Shown: positions 41,801 to 50,224 of the stretch, piece by piece
Layout of the letters: the number at the start of each line of letters is the position of its first letter
How positions within the stretch are numbered: position 1 is the stretch's first letter
Origin: an uncultured Veillonellaceae bacterium
GTDB lineage: Bacteria; Bacillota; Negativicutes; Selenomonadales; Selenomonadaceae
Direction: 5' to 3'
NCBI GenBank assembly: GCA_900314825.1
Contig: OMWS01000013.1
Span: 1 to 50,224 of the forward strand
Length of the DNA: 50,224 nt
The notes under the pieces: model-generated
Told to the model about the DNA's origin: nothing
What the model saw: the letters and a program-made list of their open reading frames with translations, nothing else
Databases searched by the model: none
Program-made: the position numbers and the translations under genes

Positions 41801-43012
41801 TTATTTCAATTTGTCTTCCGACAGGATGTGTCCCATTTTTTCCTTTTTCACCGTCAGATACCGCTTGTCGAACTGGTTCGCCGCGACTTGGAGCGGGACG
41901 CGCTCGACGATTTCGAGACCGTAGCCTTCGAGGCCGGCGCGCTTCGCCGGGTTGTTCGTCATGAGGCGGATGCTCGTGAGGCCGAGGTCGGCGAGGATCT
42001 GGGCGCCGATGCCGTAGTCGCGGAGGTCTGGCGCAAAGCCGAGCTCGACATTCGCTTCGACGGTGTCCGCGCCATGGTCTTGGAGCTCGTAGGCACGCAT
42101 CTTGTTCGCGAGGCCGATGCCGCGGCCTTCCTGGCGCATGTAGAGCACGACGCCTTCGCCGGCCGCCTCGATGTTTTTGAGCGCGAGGTGCAGCTGGTCG
42201 CCGCAGTCGCAGCGCATGGATCCGAGCGCGTCGCCGGTCAGGCATTCGCTGTGCACGCGCACGAGCACGTTTTTCTTGCCGCGCACGTCGCCTTTGACGA
42301 TGGCGAGGTCGCATTTGTTGTTGAGCTTGTTCACGTAGGCGTGAATGCGGAAATGGCCGTATTTGCTCGGGAAATCGACATCTGCGACTTCGTGCACGAA
42401 ATTTTCCGTGCGCTTGCGGTACTCGATGAGCGACTGCACGGTGATGATGTGGAGGCCGTGCTGCTTTGCAAATTCCATGAGGCGCGGCGTGCGCATCATG
42501 TGGCCGTCATCGTCCATGATTTCGCAGCAGAGGCCGAAAGGATGCAGGCCGGCGAGCTTCGCGAGGTCCGTCGTCGTCTCCGTGTGGCCGGCACGCCGCA
42601 GCACGCCGCCTTCGACGGAGCGCAGCGGGAAGACATGGCCGGGACGGCGGAACGAGGCGGGCTTGGCCTTCGGATCGTAGAGCGCGCGCACGGTCTTGGC
42701 GCGCTCGAAGGCCGAGATGCCCGTCTCCGTGTCGTAGGCGTCGATGGAGACGGTGAACGCGGTCTCGTGGTTGTCCGTGTTATTCGTCACCATCTGCGGG
42801 ATCTGGAGCGCGTCGAGGCGCGCGCCGTCGATCGGCGTGCAGATGAGGCCTTTGGCGTATTTCGCCATGAAATTGATGGCCTCGCCTGTGACGTGGTCGC
42901 CAGCGATGATGAGATCGCCTTCGTTTTCGCGGTCTTCATCGTCGACGACGACGACCATCTTGCCGGCTTTGATATCTTCGATGGCCTGCTCGACCGTTGC
43001 AAAATCTGACAT
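41801..43012 (-). CDS. ribBA: Bifunctional DHBP synthase / GTP cyclohydrolase II
   Basis: A 403-residue fusion of RibB (about 1-200; DDEDRENEGDL acidic metal-binding loop, RRPGHVFPL, RAGHTE) and RibA (about 205-403; zinc cysteines in SECLTGDALGSMRCDCG, RQEGRGIGL). It makes both precursors of riboflavin, from ribulose 5-phosphate and from GTP. ATG 43012 follows AAGGGGG at eight bases; the longer frame from 43042 overlaps ribE and is unlikely. Confidence 0.97.
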   Translation of the reverse strand: MSDFATVEQAIEDIKAGKMVVVVDDEDRENEGDLIIAGDHVTGEAINFMAKYAKGLICTPIDGARLDALQIPQMVTNNTDNHETAFTVSIDAYDTETGISAFERAKTVRALYDPKAKPASFRRPGHVFPLRSVEGGVLRRAGHTETTTDLAKLAGLHPFGLCCEIMDDDGHMMRTPRLMEFAKQHGLHIITVQSLIEYRKRTENFVHEVADVDFPSKYGHFRIHAYVNKLNNKCDLAIVKGDVRGKKNVLVRVHSECLTGDALGSMRCDCGDQLHLALKNIEAAGEGVVLYMRQEGRGIGLANKMRAYELQDHGADTVEANVELGFAPDLRDYGIGAQILADLGLTSIRLMTNNPAKRAGLEGYGLEIVERVPLQVAANQFDKRYLTVKKEKMGHILSEDKLK

Positions 43013-43029
43013 ATGTGTTCCCCCTTGGG

Positions 43030-43680
43030 TTAAAATCCGCAATTTCTTAAAAATGCTTCTGTGAGGCCCGTTTCCGTTTGCGGTTCTACTTGCTCGGAAC
43101 TGCCTGGCATACGCAAAAGCCGTTCGACGTACTTCCCAATCACATCCGTCTCGATGTTGACGCGGCTGCCTTTTTTCTTTGTGTGGAGGTTCGTGACTTC
43201 CAGCGTGTGCGGGATGAGCGAGACGGTGAACGTCTGGTCATCCACAGCTGCGACGGTCAGGCTGATGCCTTCGAGGGCGACGGAGCCTTTTTCGACGATG
43301 CCGCGCAAGAGGTTTAGCGCGGCCGCGACGGTGATGAGGACGGCGTTGCCTTCTCGTCCGATGGCCGTCACGTCGCCCGTGCCGTCGATATGGCCGGAGA
43401 CGATGTGGCCGCCGAGGCGCGTGCCGACGGCGACGGCGCGTTCGAGGTTGACGACAGCTCCGGGGTGCAGGCCGTCAAATGACGTGCGGCGCACGGTCTC
43501 GGGCATGACGTCGGCCGTGAAGCTCCCCGCGTCGAAGCGCGTGACGGTCAGGCAGACGCCATTGACGGCAATGCTGTCGCCGATGCGGGCGTCTGTGAGG
43601 ACGGTGCGCGCCGCAATCGTTAGAGAGCCGCCGCCGATTTTGCGGATTGTGCCAAGTTCTTCAATAATTCCGGTGAACAA
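43030..43680 (-). CDS. ribE: Riboflavin synthase, alpha chain
   Basis: A 216-residue enzyme of two lumazine-binding barrels; it dismutates two molecules of dimethylribityllumazine into riboflavin. The N-terminal FTGIIEELG, the GDSIAVNGVCLTV block and its second-domain counterpart GSVALEGISLTV are clear. I start at TTG 43680, which gives the family MFTGIIEE N-terminus and has AAGGTGGG at six bases. A GTG at 43743 with TAAGG upstream would add 21 atypical residues. It ends 17 bases before ribBA. Confidence 0.94.
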   Translation of the reverse strand: MFTGIIEELGTIRKIGGGSLTIAARTVLTDARIGDSIAVNGVCLTVTRFDAGSFTADVMPETVRRTSFDGLHPGAVVNLERAVAVGTRLGGHIVSGHIDGTGDVTAIGREGNAVLITVAAALNLLRGIVEKGSVALEGISLTVAAVDDQTFTVSLIPHTLEVTNLHTKKKGSRVNIETDVIGKYVERLLRMPGSSEQVEPQTETGLTEAFLRNCGF

Positions 43681-43751
43681 ATGCTTCCCACCTTCCGTTT
43701 GCCTCATGGTGAAGATTTTCGAAGGCTCTTTGTTGTTTGCCACAAGGAACC

Positions 43752-44885
43752 TTATTTCATGGGTTCGGTTGTCTTCACGTAACCAGTCAGGACGACGTCC
43801 GTGCCAACGGTTTCTGCCGTGAGGTTCGATAATTCAACCGCTTCCGCGAGCCGCTCGAAGCCCGCGCCTTCGACGGGCGTCTTGGCCGCTTGGCCGCCGA
43901 CGAGCTTCGTGCCGACGAACGCCACGACTTTTTGCACGAGGCCGGCCGCGAGCAGCGAAAAATTCACGGTGCCGCCGCCTTCGACGAGGACGGACGTGAT
44001 TTCGTGGCGGCCAAGTTCGTCCATGAGCTGCGTGAGATTGACTTCGGGTCCCGCGCCGCAGCGCCAGACGGCAGCGCCGGCCGCCGCGAGTGCTTTGACG
44101 CGGTCTTCCGGCACTTGCGCGGTCGTGGCGATGACCGTTAACGCCTGGCCGTCGGTCACAACGTTGGATGTCAGCGGCGTCCGCGCCTGGCTGTCGACGA
44201 TCACGCGCATGGGATTTTTGCCTTTGCGGCCTTGGAGGCGCGTCGTGAGGCTCGGGTTGTCCGCGAGGACGGTGCCGATGCCGCAGAGGATAGCGTCGCT
44301 CCGGTCGCGCAGCGCATGCACGTAGCGGCGCGAGGCCTCGCAGGAAATCCACTGCGAGTCGCCCGTCCGCGTCGCGATCTTGCCGTCGAGCGTCATGGCG
44401 TATTTCATCGTCACGAATGGCCGTCCTGTCGTGATCCAGTGCAAGAAGGCTTCATTGAGCCGCCGCGCCTCCGCTTCGCAGACGCCGACGGTCACGTCGA
44501 TGCCCGCGTCGCGCAGAATTTGGAATCCCTTGCCCGCGACTTTTGGATTTGGATCGCCCATGGCCGCGACGACGCGACGGATGCCCGCGTCGCGCACGGC
44601 GACGGCACAGGGTCCCGTGCGGCCGACGTGCGCGCACGGCTCGAGCGTCACGTAGAGCGTCGCCCCGCGCGCGATGTCGCCGGCCATCGTGAGCGCGTGC
44701 ACCTCGGCGTGCGGCGTGCCCGCCGCGCGGTGCCAGCCCTCGGCGATGATCACGCCATCTTTGACGATGACGGCGCCGACGAGAGGATTCGGGCTCGTCC
44801 GCCCTTCCGCATGGCGCGCGAGGCGCAGCGCTTCGCGCATGAAGCGTTCATCTTCGGCGCGCTGCTGTTCTTTGTCGAGCAACAT
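43752..44885 (-). CDS. ribD: Riboflavin biosynthesis deaminase/reductase
   Basis: A 377-residue bifunctional enzyme. Residues 1-145 form the deaminase with zinc site H59-A-E61 (PHAEVH) and C84/C93 (LEPCAHVGRTGPC); residues about 150-377 form the NADPH reductase (KYAMTLDGKIAT, GIGTVLADNPSLT, VEGGGTVNFSLL). ATG 44885 lies just after GGGAGGG; a preceding ATG at 44888 and a TTG at 44882 are close alternatives. It is first structural gene of the riboflavin operon, 24 bases after the riboswitch terminator. Confidence 0.96.
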   Translation of the reverse strand: MLLDKEQQRAEDERFMREALRLARHAEGRTSPNPLVGAVIVKDGVIIAEGWHRAAGTPHAEVHALTMAGDIARGATLYVTLEPCAHVGRTGPCAVAVRDAGIRRVVAAMGDPNPKVAGKGFQILRDAGIDVTVGVCEAEARRLNEAFLHWITTGRPFVTMKYAMTLDGKIATRTGDSQWISCEASRRYVHALRDRSDAILCGIGTVLADNPSLTTRLQGRKGKNPMRVIVDSQARTPLTSNVVTDGQALTVIATTAQVPEDRVKALAAAGAAVWRCGAGPEVNLTQLMDELGRHEITSVLVEGGGTVNFSLLAAGLVQKVVAFVGTKLVGGQAAKTPVEGAGFERLAEAVELSNLTAETVGTDVVLTGYVKTTEPMK

Positions 44886-44908
44886 CATCCCTCCCGATGC
44901 ATTCCAAC

Positions 44909-44941
44909 AAAAAACGCCGCAGAATCCTTTCTCTGCGGCGT
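44909..44941 (-). terminator. Riboswitch-controlled terminator before ribD
   Basis: Read leftward, ACGCCGCAGA pairs with TCTGCGGCGT around an eight-base loop and is followed by a T run. It lies between the FMN aptamer and the ribD ribosome-binding site, so it is the expected expression platform for transcription attenuation. Confidence 0.88.
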
Positions 44942-44983
44942 CCGATTTTCCTGCGTACGTTTTTTCCGTACAACACAAAATCC

Positions 44984-45112
44984 TCTTTTCCCATCCAGAC
45001 TCATGGTGTCACGCACCAAACACTGTCGGCTCTGGAATCACACCAGATCGTGCGGAGCATTCCGCTCGCGGGCTGTACCGCCGGTGGGGATTCGCACCCC
45101 GCCCCAAAGAGT
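44984..45112 (-). promoter_or_regulatory. FMN riboswitch (RFN element)
   Basis: Read leftward the conserved RFN blocks occur in order: CTTTGGGGCGGGGTGCGAAT, CCCCACCGGCGGTA, AGCCCGCGAGC, GATCTGGTGTGATTCCAGA, GCCGACAGT, and GAGTCTGGATGGGA. These match the known aptamer closely. With FMN bound, the downstream terminator should form and stop ribD-led transcription. Confidence 0.97.
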
Positions 45113-45125
45113 TTTTCTGGGGCTT

Positions 45126-45154
45126 ATTTTAGCACAATTTTTTCAAAAATGCAA
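45126..45154 (-). promoter_or_regulatory. Promoter of the riboflavin operon
   Basis: Read leftward: TTGCAT (45154-45149), 17 bases, TAAAAT (45131-45126). Transcription would begin just before the RFN element. Confidence 0.8.
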
Positions 45155-45181
45155 CAGAGCGCAGCAGCCGCTCATTTCCGC

Positions 45182-45210
45182 TTTCCATTTTTGCGCCTTC
45201 ATAGTAAAAT
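45182..45210 (+). promoter_or_regulatory. Promoter of proC
   Basis: TTTCCA (45182-45187), 17 bases, TAAAAT (45205-45210), 28 bases before the start codon. Divergent from the riboflavin promoter. Confidence 0.6.
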
Positions 45211-45237
45211 AGGGAGAAAATGATGGGAGGAATCGTT

Positions 45238-46020
45238 ATGAAAAAACTCGGATTCATCGGCATGGGCAATATGGCGCAGGCGCTGGCGCAAGGCTTCATC
45301 GCGTCGGGGAGCATCGAAAAGGCGGACGTCTTTGCGTATGCGCCGCATCAGGACAAGCTGCGGAAAAATGCGGAACGCCTCGGCTTTACGCCGTGCGCAA
45401 GCCTCCAGGAACTCGCGCGCGCATGCGACACGCTCGTCATGGCCTGCAAGCCGTATCAAATCGAAGACGTCATCGCCGAGCTCAAGGATGTGCTGCCGGG
45501 CAAAGCGCTCGTCTCCATCGCGGCGGGCTGGGACTTTGCGCGTTACGAAAAAGCCTTGCCCGCCGACGTGCGCGTGCAGTTCGTCATGCCGAACACGCCG
45601 GCCATGGTCGGCGAAGGCGTGCTGCTGTTTGAGGAGACGAACTCTTTGAACGCGGAGGAGCGAAAACAGATCTGGGATCTCTTCTCTGCCGTCGGCCGCA
45701 CGGTCGAACTTCCGTCGCATCTCATGGGCATCGGCGGCACGGTCACGGGCTGCGGACCGGCCTTCGTCGATCTCTTCCTCGAAGCGTACGCCGACGCGGC
45801 CGTGAAATACGGCATGAAGCGCGCGGATGCCTACCAGCTCATCAGCCAGATGGTCTTAGGCTCCGCGAAGCTCCAGCTCGTGACCGGCGAGCACCCGGGC
45901 GTGCTCAAAGACAACGTCTGCTCCCCCGCCGGCACGACAATCCGCGGCGTGACGGCGCTGGAGGCCTGCGGCTTCCGGAACGCGTGCATCCAGTCGATTG
46001 AGGCGATCATGAAAAAATAA
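45238..46020 (+). CDS. proC: Pyrroline-5-carboxylate reductase
   Basis: A 260-residue enzyme reducing 1-pyrroline-5-carboxylate to proline. It has the N-terminal NAD(P)-binding GFIGMGNMAQAL (5-16), the VMPNTPAMVGEG block, and the C-terminal signature KDNVCSPAGTTIRGV with the substrate-binding loop. ATG 45238 follows GGGAGG at seven bases; two earlier ATGs at 45220/45223 lie over the ribosome-binding site. It is a single gene, ending at a shared terminator. Confidence 0.96.
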   Translation: MKKLGFIGMGNMAQALAQGFIASGSIEKADVFAYAPHQDKLRKNAERLGFTPCASLQELARACDTLVMACKPYQIEDVIAELKDVLPGKALVSIAAGWDFARYEKALPADVRVQFVMPNTPAMVGEGVLLFEETNSLNAEERKQIWDLFSAVGRTVELPSHLMGIGGTVTGCGPAFVDLFLEAYADAAVKYGMKRADAYQLISQMVLGSAKLQLVTGEHPGVLKDNVCSPAGTTIRGVTALEACGFRNACIQSIEAIMKK

Positions 46021-46031
46021 CCTAGGTATCA

Positions 46032-46068
46032 AAAAAATGGGAATCCCGTATCGGGATTCCCATTTTTT
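46032..46068. terminator. Bidirectional terminator between proC and the DUF815 gene
   Basis: A perfect 17-bp stem (AAAAAATGGGAATCCCG / CGGGATTCCCATTTTTT) with a three-base loop. T runs lie on both strands. It serves two convergent genes; the DUF815 stop is only four bases away. Confidence 0.92.
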
Positions 46069-46072
46069 GCGC

Positions 46073-47392
46073 TTACTCTTTTTTCTCCACCTTCGCCAGC
46101 AGCGAGTTGATGAACTGCTGCGCGGCGCGGCCGGAGATTTGGGAGTGGGCCATTTCCCAGCGGACGGCGCCGGCTTTGAGCTCTTCGTCCGTGAGCGTGA
46201 TCTCGGGGTGGCGGCGGGCGAGGATCTCGACCATGTCGTAGTATTCCTGGCGGCTCGGGCGGTAGTAGCCGATCGTCAGGCCGAAGCGCGCGGAGAGCGA
46301 GAGTTTTTCTTGGACGGTGTCGTTTTCGTGCATATCGTCGCGGACGGCATCGGGACGATCCGTCCAGACTTCGCGGATGAGGTGGCGGCGGTTGCTCGTC
46401 GCGTAGATGAGGACGTTGTCGGGCTTGACTTCGAGGCCGCCTTCGATGACGGCTTTGAGATATTTGTACTCGATTTCGAATTCTTCGAACGACAGATCGT
46501 CCATGTAGATGATGAAGCGGTAGTTGCGGTTCTTGATCTGCGCGATGATGCGCTGCAGGTACTTGAATTCGTGCTTGTAGACTTCGATCATGCGCAGGCC
46601 GCGGTCGTAGAATTGATTGAGAATGGCCTTGATGCTCGTCGACTTGCCCGTGCCGGCGTCGCCGTATAAGAGCACGTTGTTCGCCTTGCGGCCTTCGACG
46701 AAGGCTTCCGTGTTCTCGACGAGGCGCTGTTTCTGCGATTCATAGCCGACGAGGTCACTCAGCTTCATGTCGCCTGTCGTCGTGATGGCTTCGAGGAGCT
46801 CGCCCTTCCCGCTTTCGTAATACGGCGAGATGCGGAAGGCTTTATTGAGGCCGAACATGCCGACGCCATAGCGCCGGTAAAAGTCCGTGACGATGTTGAA
46901 CATCTCCGTGCCGTTCTGCGCTTTTTCGATGAGCGCGCTGAGCTCCTGCACTTTTTCGCTGACGCTCTTGTTGTAGATCTGCTCTTTTTTCTCGACGGCC
47001 TGGAAGTGCTCGATGACGTCAAAGCAGGTAAGGCCCGTGGCCTCTTCGAGCGGCGTGAAGTCGTAGGCGAGCAGCTGGCGGAAAATCTCGAGGTCGTTCT
47101 CGACGAACTCGCGCACGCTGCCCTCGCTCGCGCCGTGCTTTTCGCAAACGAGCGTAAAAGGCGTCTCGGTCATGGCGAGGAGGAAGGCGATGTAGTTGTG
47201 CCAGAGGTTGCCGTTGAAGCCGTAGACCGTCGCGATGTCGAGCATGCGGTTGATCTCCGTGAGGATGCGCCCGGCAAGCTCTTCCTGGTCGCGGCCAGCT
47301 TCGAAGTCGCGGCAGATGCCCGCAAGGCGGTAGAGGATGCTGTCCTCGCCGATCTTGCGGTAGACGATGAGTTTTGAAACGAGATGATGCAT
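46073..47392 (-). CDS. DUF815 family AAA-type ATPase
   Basis: A 439-residue cytoplasmic protein. An N-terminal helical region (1-205) precedes an ATPase domain of the DUF815 family with Walker A GDAGTGKS (244-251), Walker [12 protein letters not shown] (about 293), the sensor-like [11 protein letters not shown] (about 328) and [13 protein letters not shown] (arginine region). The family's function is not established. ATG 47392 follows GGGAG at seven bases. It lies 12 bases after the EAL-domain gene, probably in one transcript with leuS and that gene. Confidence 0.9.
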   Translation of the reverse strand: MHHLVSKLIVYRKIGEDSILYRLAGICRDFEAGRDQEELAGRILTEINRMLDIATVYGFNGNLWHNYIAFLLAMTETPFTLVCEKHGASEGSVREFVENDLEIFRQLLAYDFTPLEEATGLTCFDVIEHFQAVEKKEQIYNKSVSEKVQELSALIEKAQNGTEMFNIVTDFYRRYGVGMFGLNKAFRISPYYESGKGELLEAITTTGDMKLSDLVGYESQKQRLVENTEAFVEGRKANNVLLYGDAGTGKSTSIKAILNQFYDRGLRMIEVYKHEFKYLQRIIAQIKNRNYRFIIYMDDLSFEEFEIEYKYLKAVIEGGLEVKPDNVLIYATSNRRHLIREVWTDRPDAVRDDMHENDTVQEKLSLSARFGLTIGYYRPSRQEYYDMVEILARRHPEITLTDEELKAGAVRWEMAHSQISGRAAQQFINSLLAKVEKKE

Positions 47393-47404
47393 GGTACCGC
47401 TCCC

Positions 47405-49900
47405 TTATTCGATGTTCTCCGTCCCATCCCACGCAGCCTCATAGATCATCTGCGGCGTGATTTCGCCGCTTTCGTCCGTGAGGATTTTCGTGTCGATGCG
47501 GACGGTGACTTCGTCGCCGAGCATCTGGTGGACGTCTTGGAGGCGCTCGGTGATGGCGTTGGCGAGGGGCTCGATGGCGGCTTTGTCCGGGAACGCGCCG
47601 AGGACGGCGAACGTGGCGCCTGAAAGGCGCGCGACGTTCGTGTCGGCGCCCGCGGAGGCGAGGACGCCGTCGGCCATGCTCCAGAGGAGTTCTTTTGCCG
47701 CGCTGTCGCCGTAGTTCTTGACGATGCGGTCGAAGGATTTCACATTGAGGATGAGCATGCCGTAGGGCTTGCCGTGGAGCTTTTTCTCCTGCTGGTAGCG
47801 GAAGAGCGTCTGCACGCAGCCCGTCGCATTCAAAAGACCCGTGAGACTGTCGACGAGAAACGAGTGCGAGAGCGCGTCAAAGCGCTGCTCGATGGCTTCC
47901 ATGTCCTCGAAGACGCCGAGGAGGCCGACGATCTCGCCGTGGTCGTAGATCGGGCGCTTCGTGTAGAGGATCGGGCGCAGGCGGCCGCGGATGATGCATT
48001 CGCCCTGCTGGTTCGCGATGGTCGCGCCTTCCTGCACGACGGAGAGCTCGGCGCGGTGCATGCCGGAGTCGTCGACGTGCCAGCCGACCTCGGCGTCCGT
48101 CTTGCCGAGGATGTCCTCGAGCGACGAAAAGCCGTAGGCGTCGAGGAAGCCTTTCGAGGCGCCGCGGAAGCGCAGGTCCTTGTCTTTCCAGAAATAATTC
48201 GTGCGCTTCGTCTGCATGAGGCATTTCCAGAGCATGGCGCCGTCGTGCGTCGCCTGGGCGGCTTTGTCTTTCGCGGCGGCGACTTCGGCGGCGTCGTCGA
48301 AGTCGGAGAGCAGCGCGAGCGTGATGGAGCGGTGGTCGGAAATGATGTCCTTGATGCAGACGAGGAAGCGCGTGAGGCGCGCCTCGGGCACGGCGAGGAA
48401 CGAGATTTCTTTCCACGTGTAGTTGCCTTCGCGGTCTTTCAGGCGGAAGAGGTCGGCGATCATGTGCCGCGCTTTTTGCTCGCGCCAGCGGCGGACGAGC
48501 TGCTCGGGGTCCATGAATTCGAGGAAATGCTTCTGGTCGTCGGGGTGGACGTTCGTTGCGGAGAATTTGCGCCACGTGAGCTCGAGGCCTTGCGCTTCCT
48601 TGAGGATGCCGCCGTAGACGACATTGTTCGTGAAGAGCGGGCGGATGGCGTCGCGCCGGAGGTCGAGGACGTGCACGGAGTCAAACATCTGGTAGATGTG
48701 CCGCAGCGACTTGTCGAGCTGCATGCGCTCCTGGGCGCGGCGGTCCTGCGTGAGGTTCAGCGTCGAGACGCGGAACGTCGCGTAGCGGCCATATTCGGCG
48801 ATGAGCTGGATGGACGTGCGCAGGTAGTTTTCGTGGCTCGTGTAGAAAAAGACTTCTTCCTGGCCGGAACGGCGCGGAGCGTCGACGAACGAGCGGAATT
48901 TGTCATAGAGCGCGGTGCCGCGCTCGTTGATGGCCGCGACGGCTTCGTCGAATGTCTCATAGCCGAGCGAGGCGACCTGCTGGAGGTACGGCTCGTTCGC
49001 GAAATAGGCGAAGAATGTCTCGCCGTCGTAGCCGAGGAACGCCATGGGGTCCGTCGACTGGCGGATGCAGGCGCCGATGCGCTCGAAGTAATGGCTGGCT
49101 TTCGGCTCTTCGGGCGTGAGGCCGCGGCCTTGGATGTAGGATTCGAGCTTTTCCATGGGCATCGGGCTGCCGTAGTAGTAGCCCTGCACCATTTCGCAGC
49201 CGATCTCGTGCAAAAAGAGCACGTGCTCGGCGCGCTCGGCGCCTTCCGCGAGCGTGCGCACGCCGATCGTCTTCGCCATGTTGACGACGGCCGTGACGAT
49301 CTTCTTCGTCTTTTCGGAAAACGTCGAGAGGAAGCGCATGTCGAGCTTGATGACGTCGACGTCGAAATCCTTCAGCGTGTGCAGCGACGAATACTCGCTG
49401 CCGAAATCGTCGAGCCAGACCTGGTAGCCTTTGGCGCGGAAGTTCACCATCGCCGTCTTGAGGTCGTCGGCATCCTCGACGAGCGCGCGCTCGCCGAGCT
49501 CGATGCGGATGAGCTGGCGCGGGATGTCGTAGGCCGCGAGCGTCTGCTCGAAGGTATCGAGCGTGTCCGCGCGGGAAAAATCGCGCCACGAGAGGTTGAT
49601 GGAGACGGGCACGACGGGCCGGCCGGCCTTCATGCGGCCTTTGAGCATGCAGCAGATGCCGTCGAGCACGGCGCAGTCGAGCTCGTAGATCTTGCCCGCC
49701 TGCTCGAGCGCGGGCAGAAAACGCCCAGGCGAAATCATCGTGCCGTCGGCATCCATCCAGCGCACGAGCGCCTCGACGCCCGCGACCTGCTCCGTGAGCG
49801 TGCGGACGATGGGCTGGTAGTAGACTTGGATGTTCCCATGCAGGATGGCTTCGTCGAGTTCTGCAGGGAAATCCCGTTCGATTGGTTCTTTGTCGATCAT
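47405..49900 (-). CDS. EAL - PAS - degenerate GGDEF signalling protein
   Basis: An 831-residue soluble c-di-GMP protein with an unusual order. Residues 15-260 form an EAL phosphodiesterase domain with the metal and catalytic residues kept: E43 (EAL), N102, E137, D164-D165 (DDFG), K185, E219/E222 (AEGAE) and Q239. The middle (about 270-690) holds sensor-like segments including at least one PAS-type domain (FWKDKDLRFRGASKGF, WHVDDSGMHRAEL). The C-terminal domain (about 690-831) has a GGDEF fold, but the active motif reads SGATF (760-764), so it should not make c-di-GMP. There is no membrane span. ATG 49900 follows AGAGGG at eight bases. Confidence 0.9.
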   Translation of the reverse strand: MIDKEPIERDFPAELDEAILHGNIQVYYQPIVRTLTEQVAGVEALVRWMDADGTMISPGRFLPALEQAGKIYELDCAVLDGICCMLKGRMKAGRPVVPVSINLSWRDFSRADTLDTFEQTLAAYDIPRQLIRIELGERALVEDADDLKTAMVNFRAKGYQVWLDDFGSEYSSLHTLKDFDVDVIKLDMRFLSTFSEKTKKIVTAVVNMAKTIGVRTLAEGAERAEHVLFLHEIGCEMVQGYYYGSPMPMEKLESYIQGRGLTPEEPKASHYFERIGACIRQSTDPMAFLGYDGETFFAYFANEPYLQQVASLGYETFDEAVAAINERGTALYDKFRSFVDAPRRSGQEEVFFYTSHENYLRTSIQLIAEYGRYATFRVSTLNLTQDRRAQERMQLDKSLRHIYQMFDSVHVLDLRRDAIRPLFTNNVVYGGILKEAQGLELTWRKFSATNVHPDDQKHFLEFMDPEQLVRRWREQKARHMIADLFRLKDREGNYTWKEISFLAVPEARLTRFLVCIKDIISDHRSITLALLSDFDDAAEVAAAKDKAAQATHDGAMLWKCLMQTKRTNYFWKDKDLRFRGASKGFLDAYGFSSLEDILGKTDAEVGWHVDDSGMHRAELSVVQEGATIANQQGECIIRGRLRPILYTKRPIYDHGEIVGLLGVFEDMEAIEQRFDALSHSFLVDSLTGLLNATGCVQTLFRYQQEKKLHGKPYGMLILNVKSFDRIVKNYGDSAAKELLWSMADGVLASAGADTNVARLSGATFAVLGAFPDKAAIEPLANAITERLQDVHQMLGDEVTVRIDTKILTDESGEITPQMIYEAAWDGTENIE

Positions 49901-49923
49901 ATAGCGATCCCTCTATCGGCAAA

Positions 49924-50224
49924 TCATTTCACGACAATATTGACGAGCTTCTTCGGCACGCAGATGACTTTGACGATGGTCTTGCCGGCCGTGAGTTCTT
50001 TGGCGCGCGGGAGGTCTTTTGCGACCTGTTCCATGCCGGCGCGGTCGAGGCCGGCCGGAATCTTCACGCGGTCACGTACTTTGCCGTTGATCTGGAGGAC
50101 GATCTCGACTTCGTCGAGGGCGAGCGCGGCTTCGTCGTAGGGCGGCCAATGCTGCTGGTGGACGCTGCCCTCCGAGAAGAGGCGGCTCCAGAGTTCTTCC
50201 GTGATGTGCGGGGCGAACGGCGCG
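49924..50224 (-). CDS. leuS: Leucyl-tRNA synthetase, C-terminal part (gene runs off the right edge)
   Basis: The last 99 codons are inside the window. They encode APFAPHITEELW, the start of the LeuRS anticodon-binding-domain end, followed by VEIVLQINGKVRDRV and a C-terminal VIC.PKKLVNIVVK tail typical of bacterial LeuRS. The stop is at 49926-49924, 23 bases before the EAL-domain gene in the same direction, so the two may be co-transcribed. Confidence 0.94.
   Translation of the reverse strand, partial: APFAPHITEELWSRLFSEGSVHQQHWPPYDEAALALDEVEIVLQINGKVRDRVKIPAGLDRAGMEQVAKDLPRAKELTAGKTIVKVICVPKKLVNIVVK

Noticed and set aside
47774..50140. A 788-codon rightward frame opposite the EAL protein and leuS
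   Set aside because: It mirrors two genes with complete catalytic or family motifs and has no start signals.

Overview
The window is GC-rich, densely coded chromosomal DNA from an anaerobic Firmicute that probably has an outer membrane. Several clusters are Bacillus/Clostridium-type: AddAB, the yrzL-ruvX-yrzB-mltG-trmR-U32 peptidase series, RibBA, and an FMN riboswitch in front of ribD. These sit beside a Ybh-type exporter (HlyD-like adaptor, double ATPase, two ABC-2 permeases, TetR regulator), which is typical of diderm cells. That mix fits the Negativicutes (Selenomonas/Mitsuokella-like). The assignment is inference from gene content only; no rRNA or tRNA gene is present to confirm it.

Layout. 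1-4.4 kb: start of a gene running off the left edge, an amino-acid permease, a YigZ/IMPACT protein, a GltD-like flavoprotein, and a small lysine-tailed protein behind a perfect consensus promoter. 4.5-10.5 kb: the leftward exporter operon, with a palindrome filling the spacer of its promoter. 10.7-19.3 kb: glycerate kinase, then addB-addA facing it across a shared terminator. 19.5-24.3 kb: a rightward run of a molybdopterin oxidoreductase, an aldo/keto reductase, an MFS exporter and methylglyoxal synthase. 24.4-32.1 kb, leftward: carbonic anhydrase, sbcC, sbcD, a shortened PaaK-like protein, an orphan CheR and a U32 peptidase. 32.1-35.0 kb: the trmR, mltG, yrzB, ruvX, yrzL cluster. 35.3-37.2 kb: asd and dapB (lysine/diaminopimelate pathway). 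37.6-45.2 kb: riboswitch, ribD, ribE, ribBA, ribH, a phosphoesterase, ruvB and recG, all leftward and tightly spaced. 45.2-50.2 kb: proC (+), then a DUF815 ATPase, an EAL-PAS-degenerate-GGDEF protein and the 3' end of leuS.

The least expected signal is a dispersed, modular, hairpin-rich repeat family. Copies lie between ybhG and ybhF, just 3' of asd, and as an inverted pair between dapB and recG. A core-only copy lies in frame inside the linker of the double ABC ATPase. Other points of interest are a metallophosphoesterase joined to ribH by a TAATG overlap in the riboflavin operon, a PaaK-like protein lacking its nucleotide-binding loop and C-terminal domain, the strongly promoted small basic protein, and an intrinsic terminator with a nested hairpin between yrzB and mltG.
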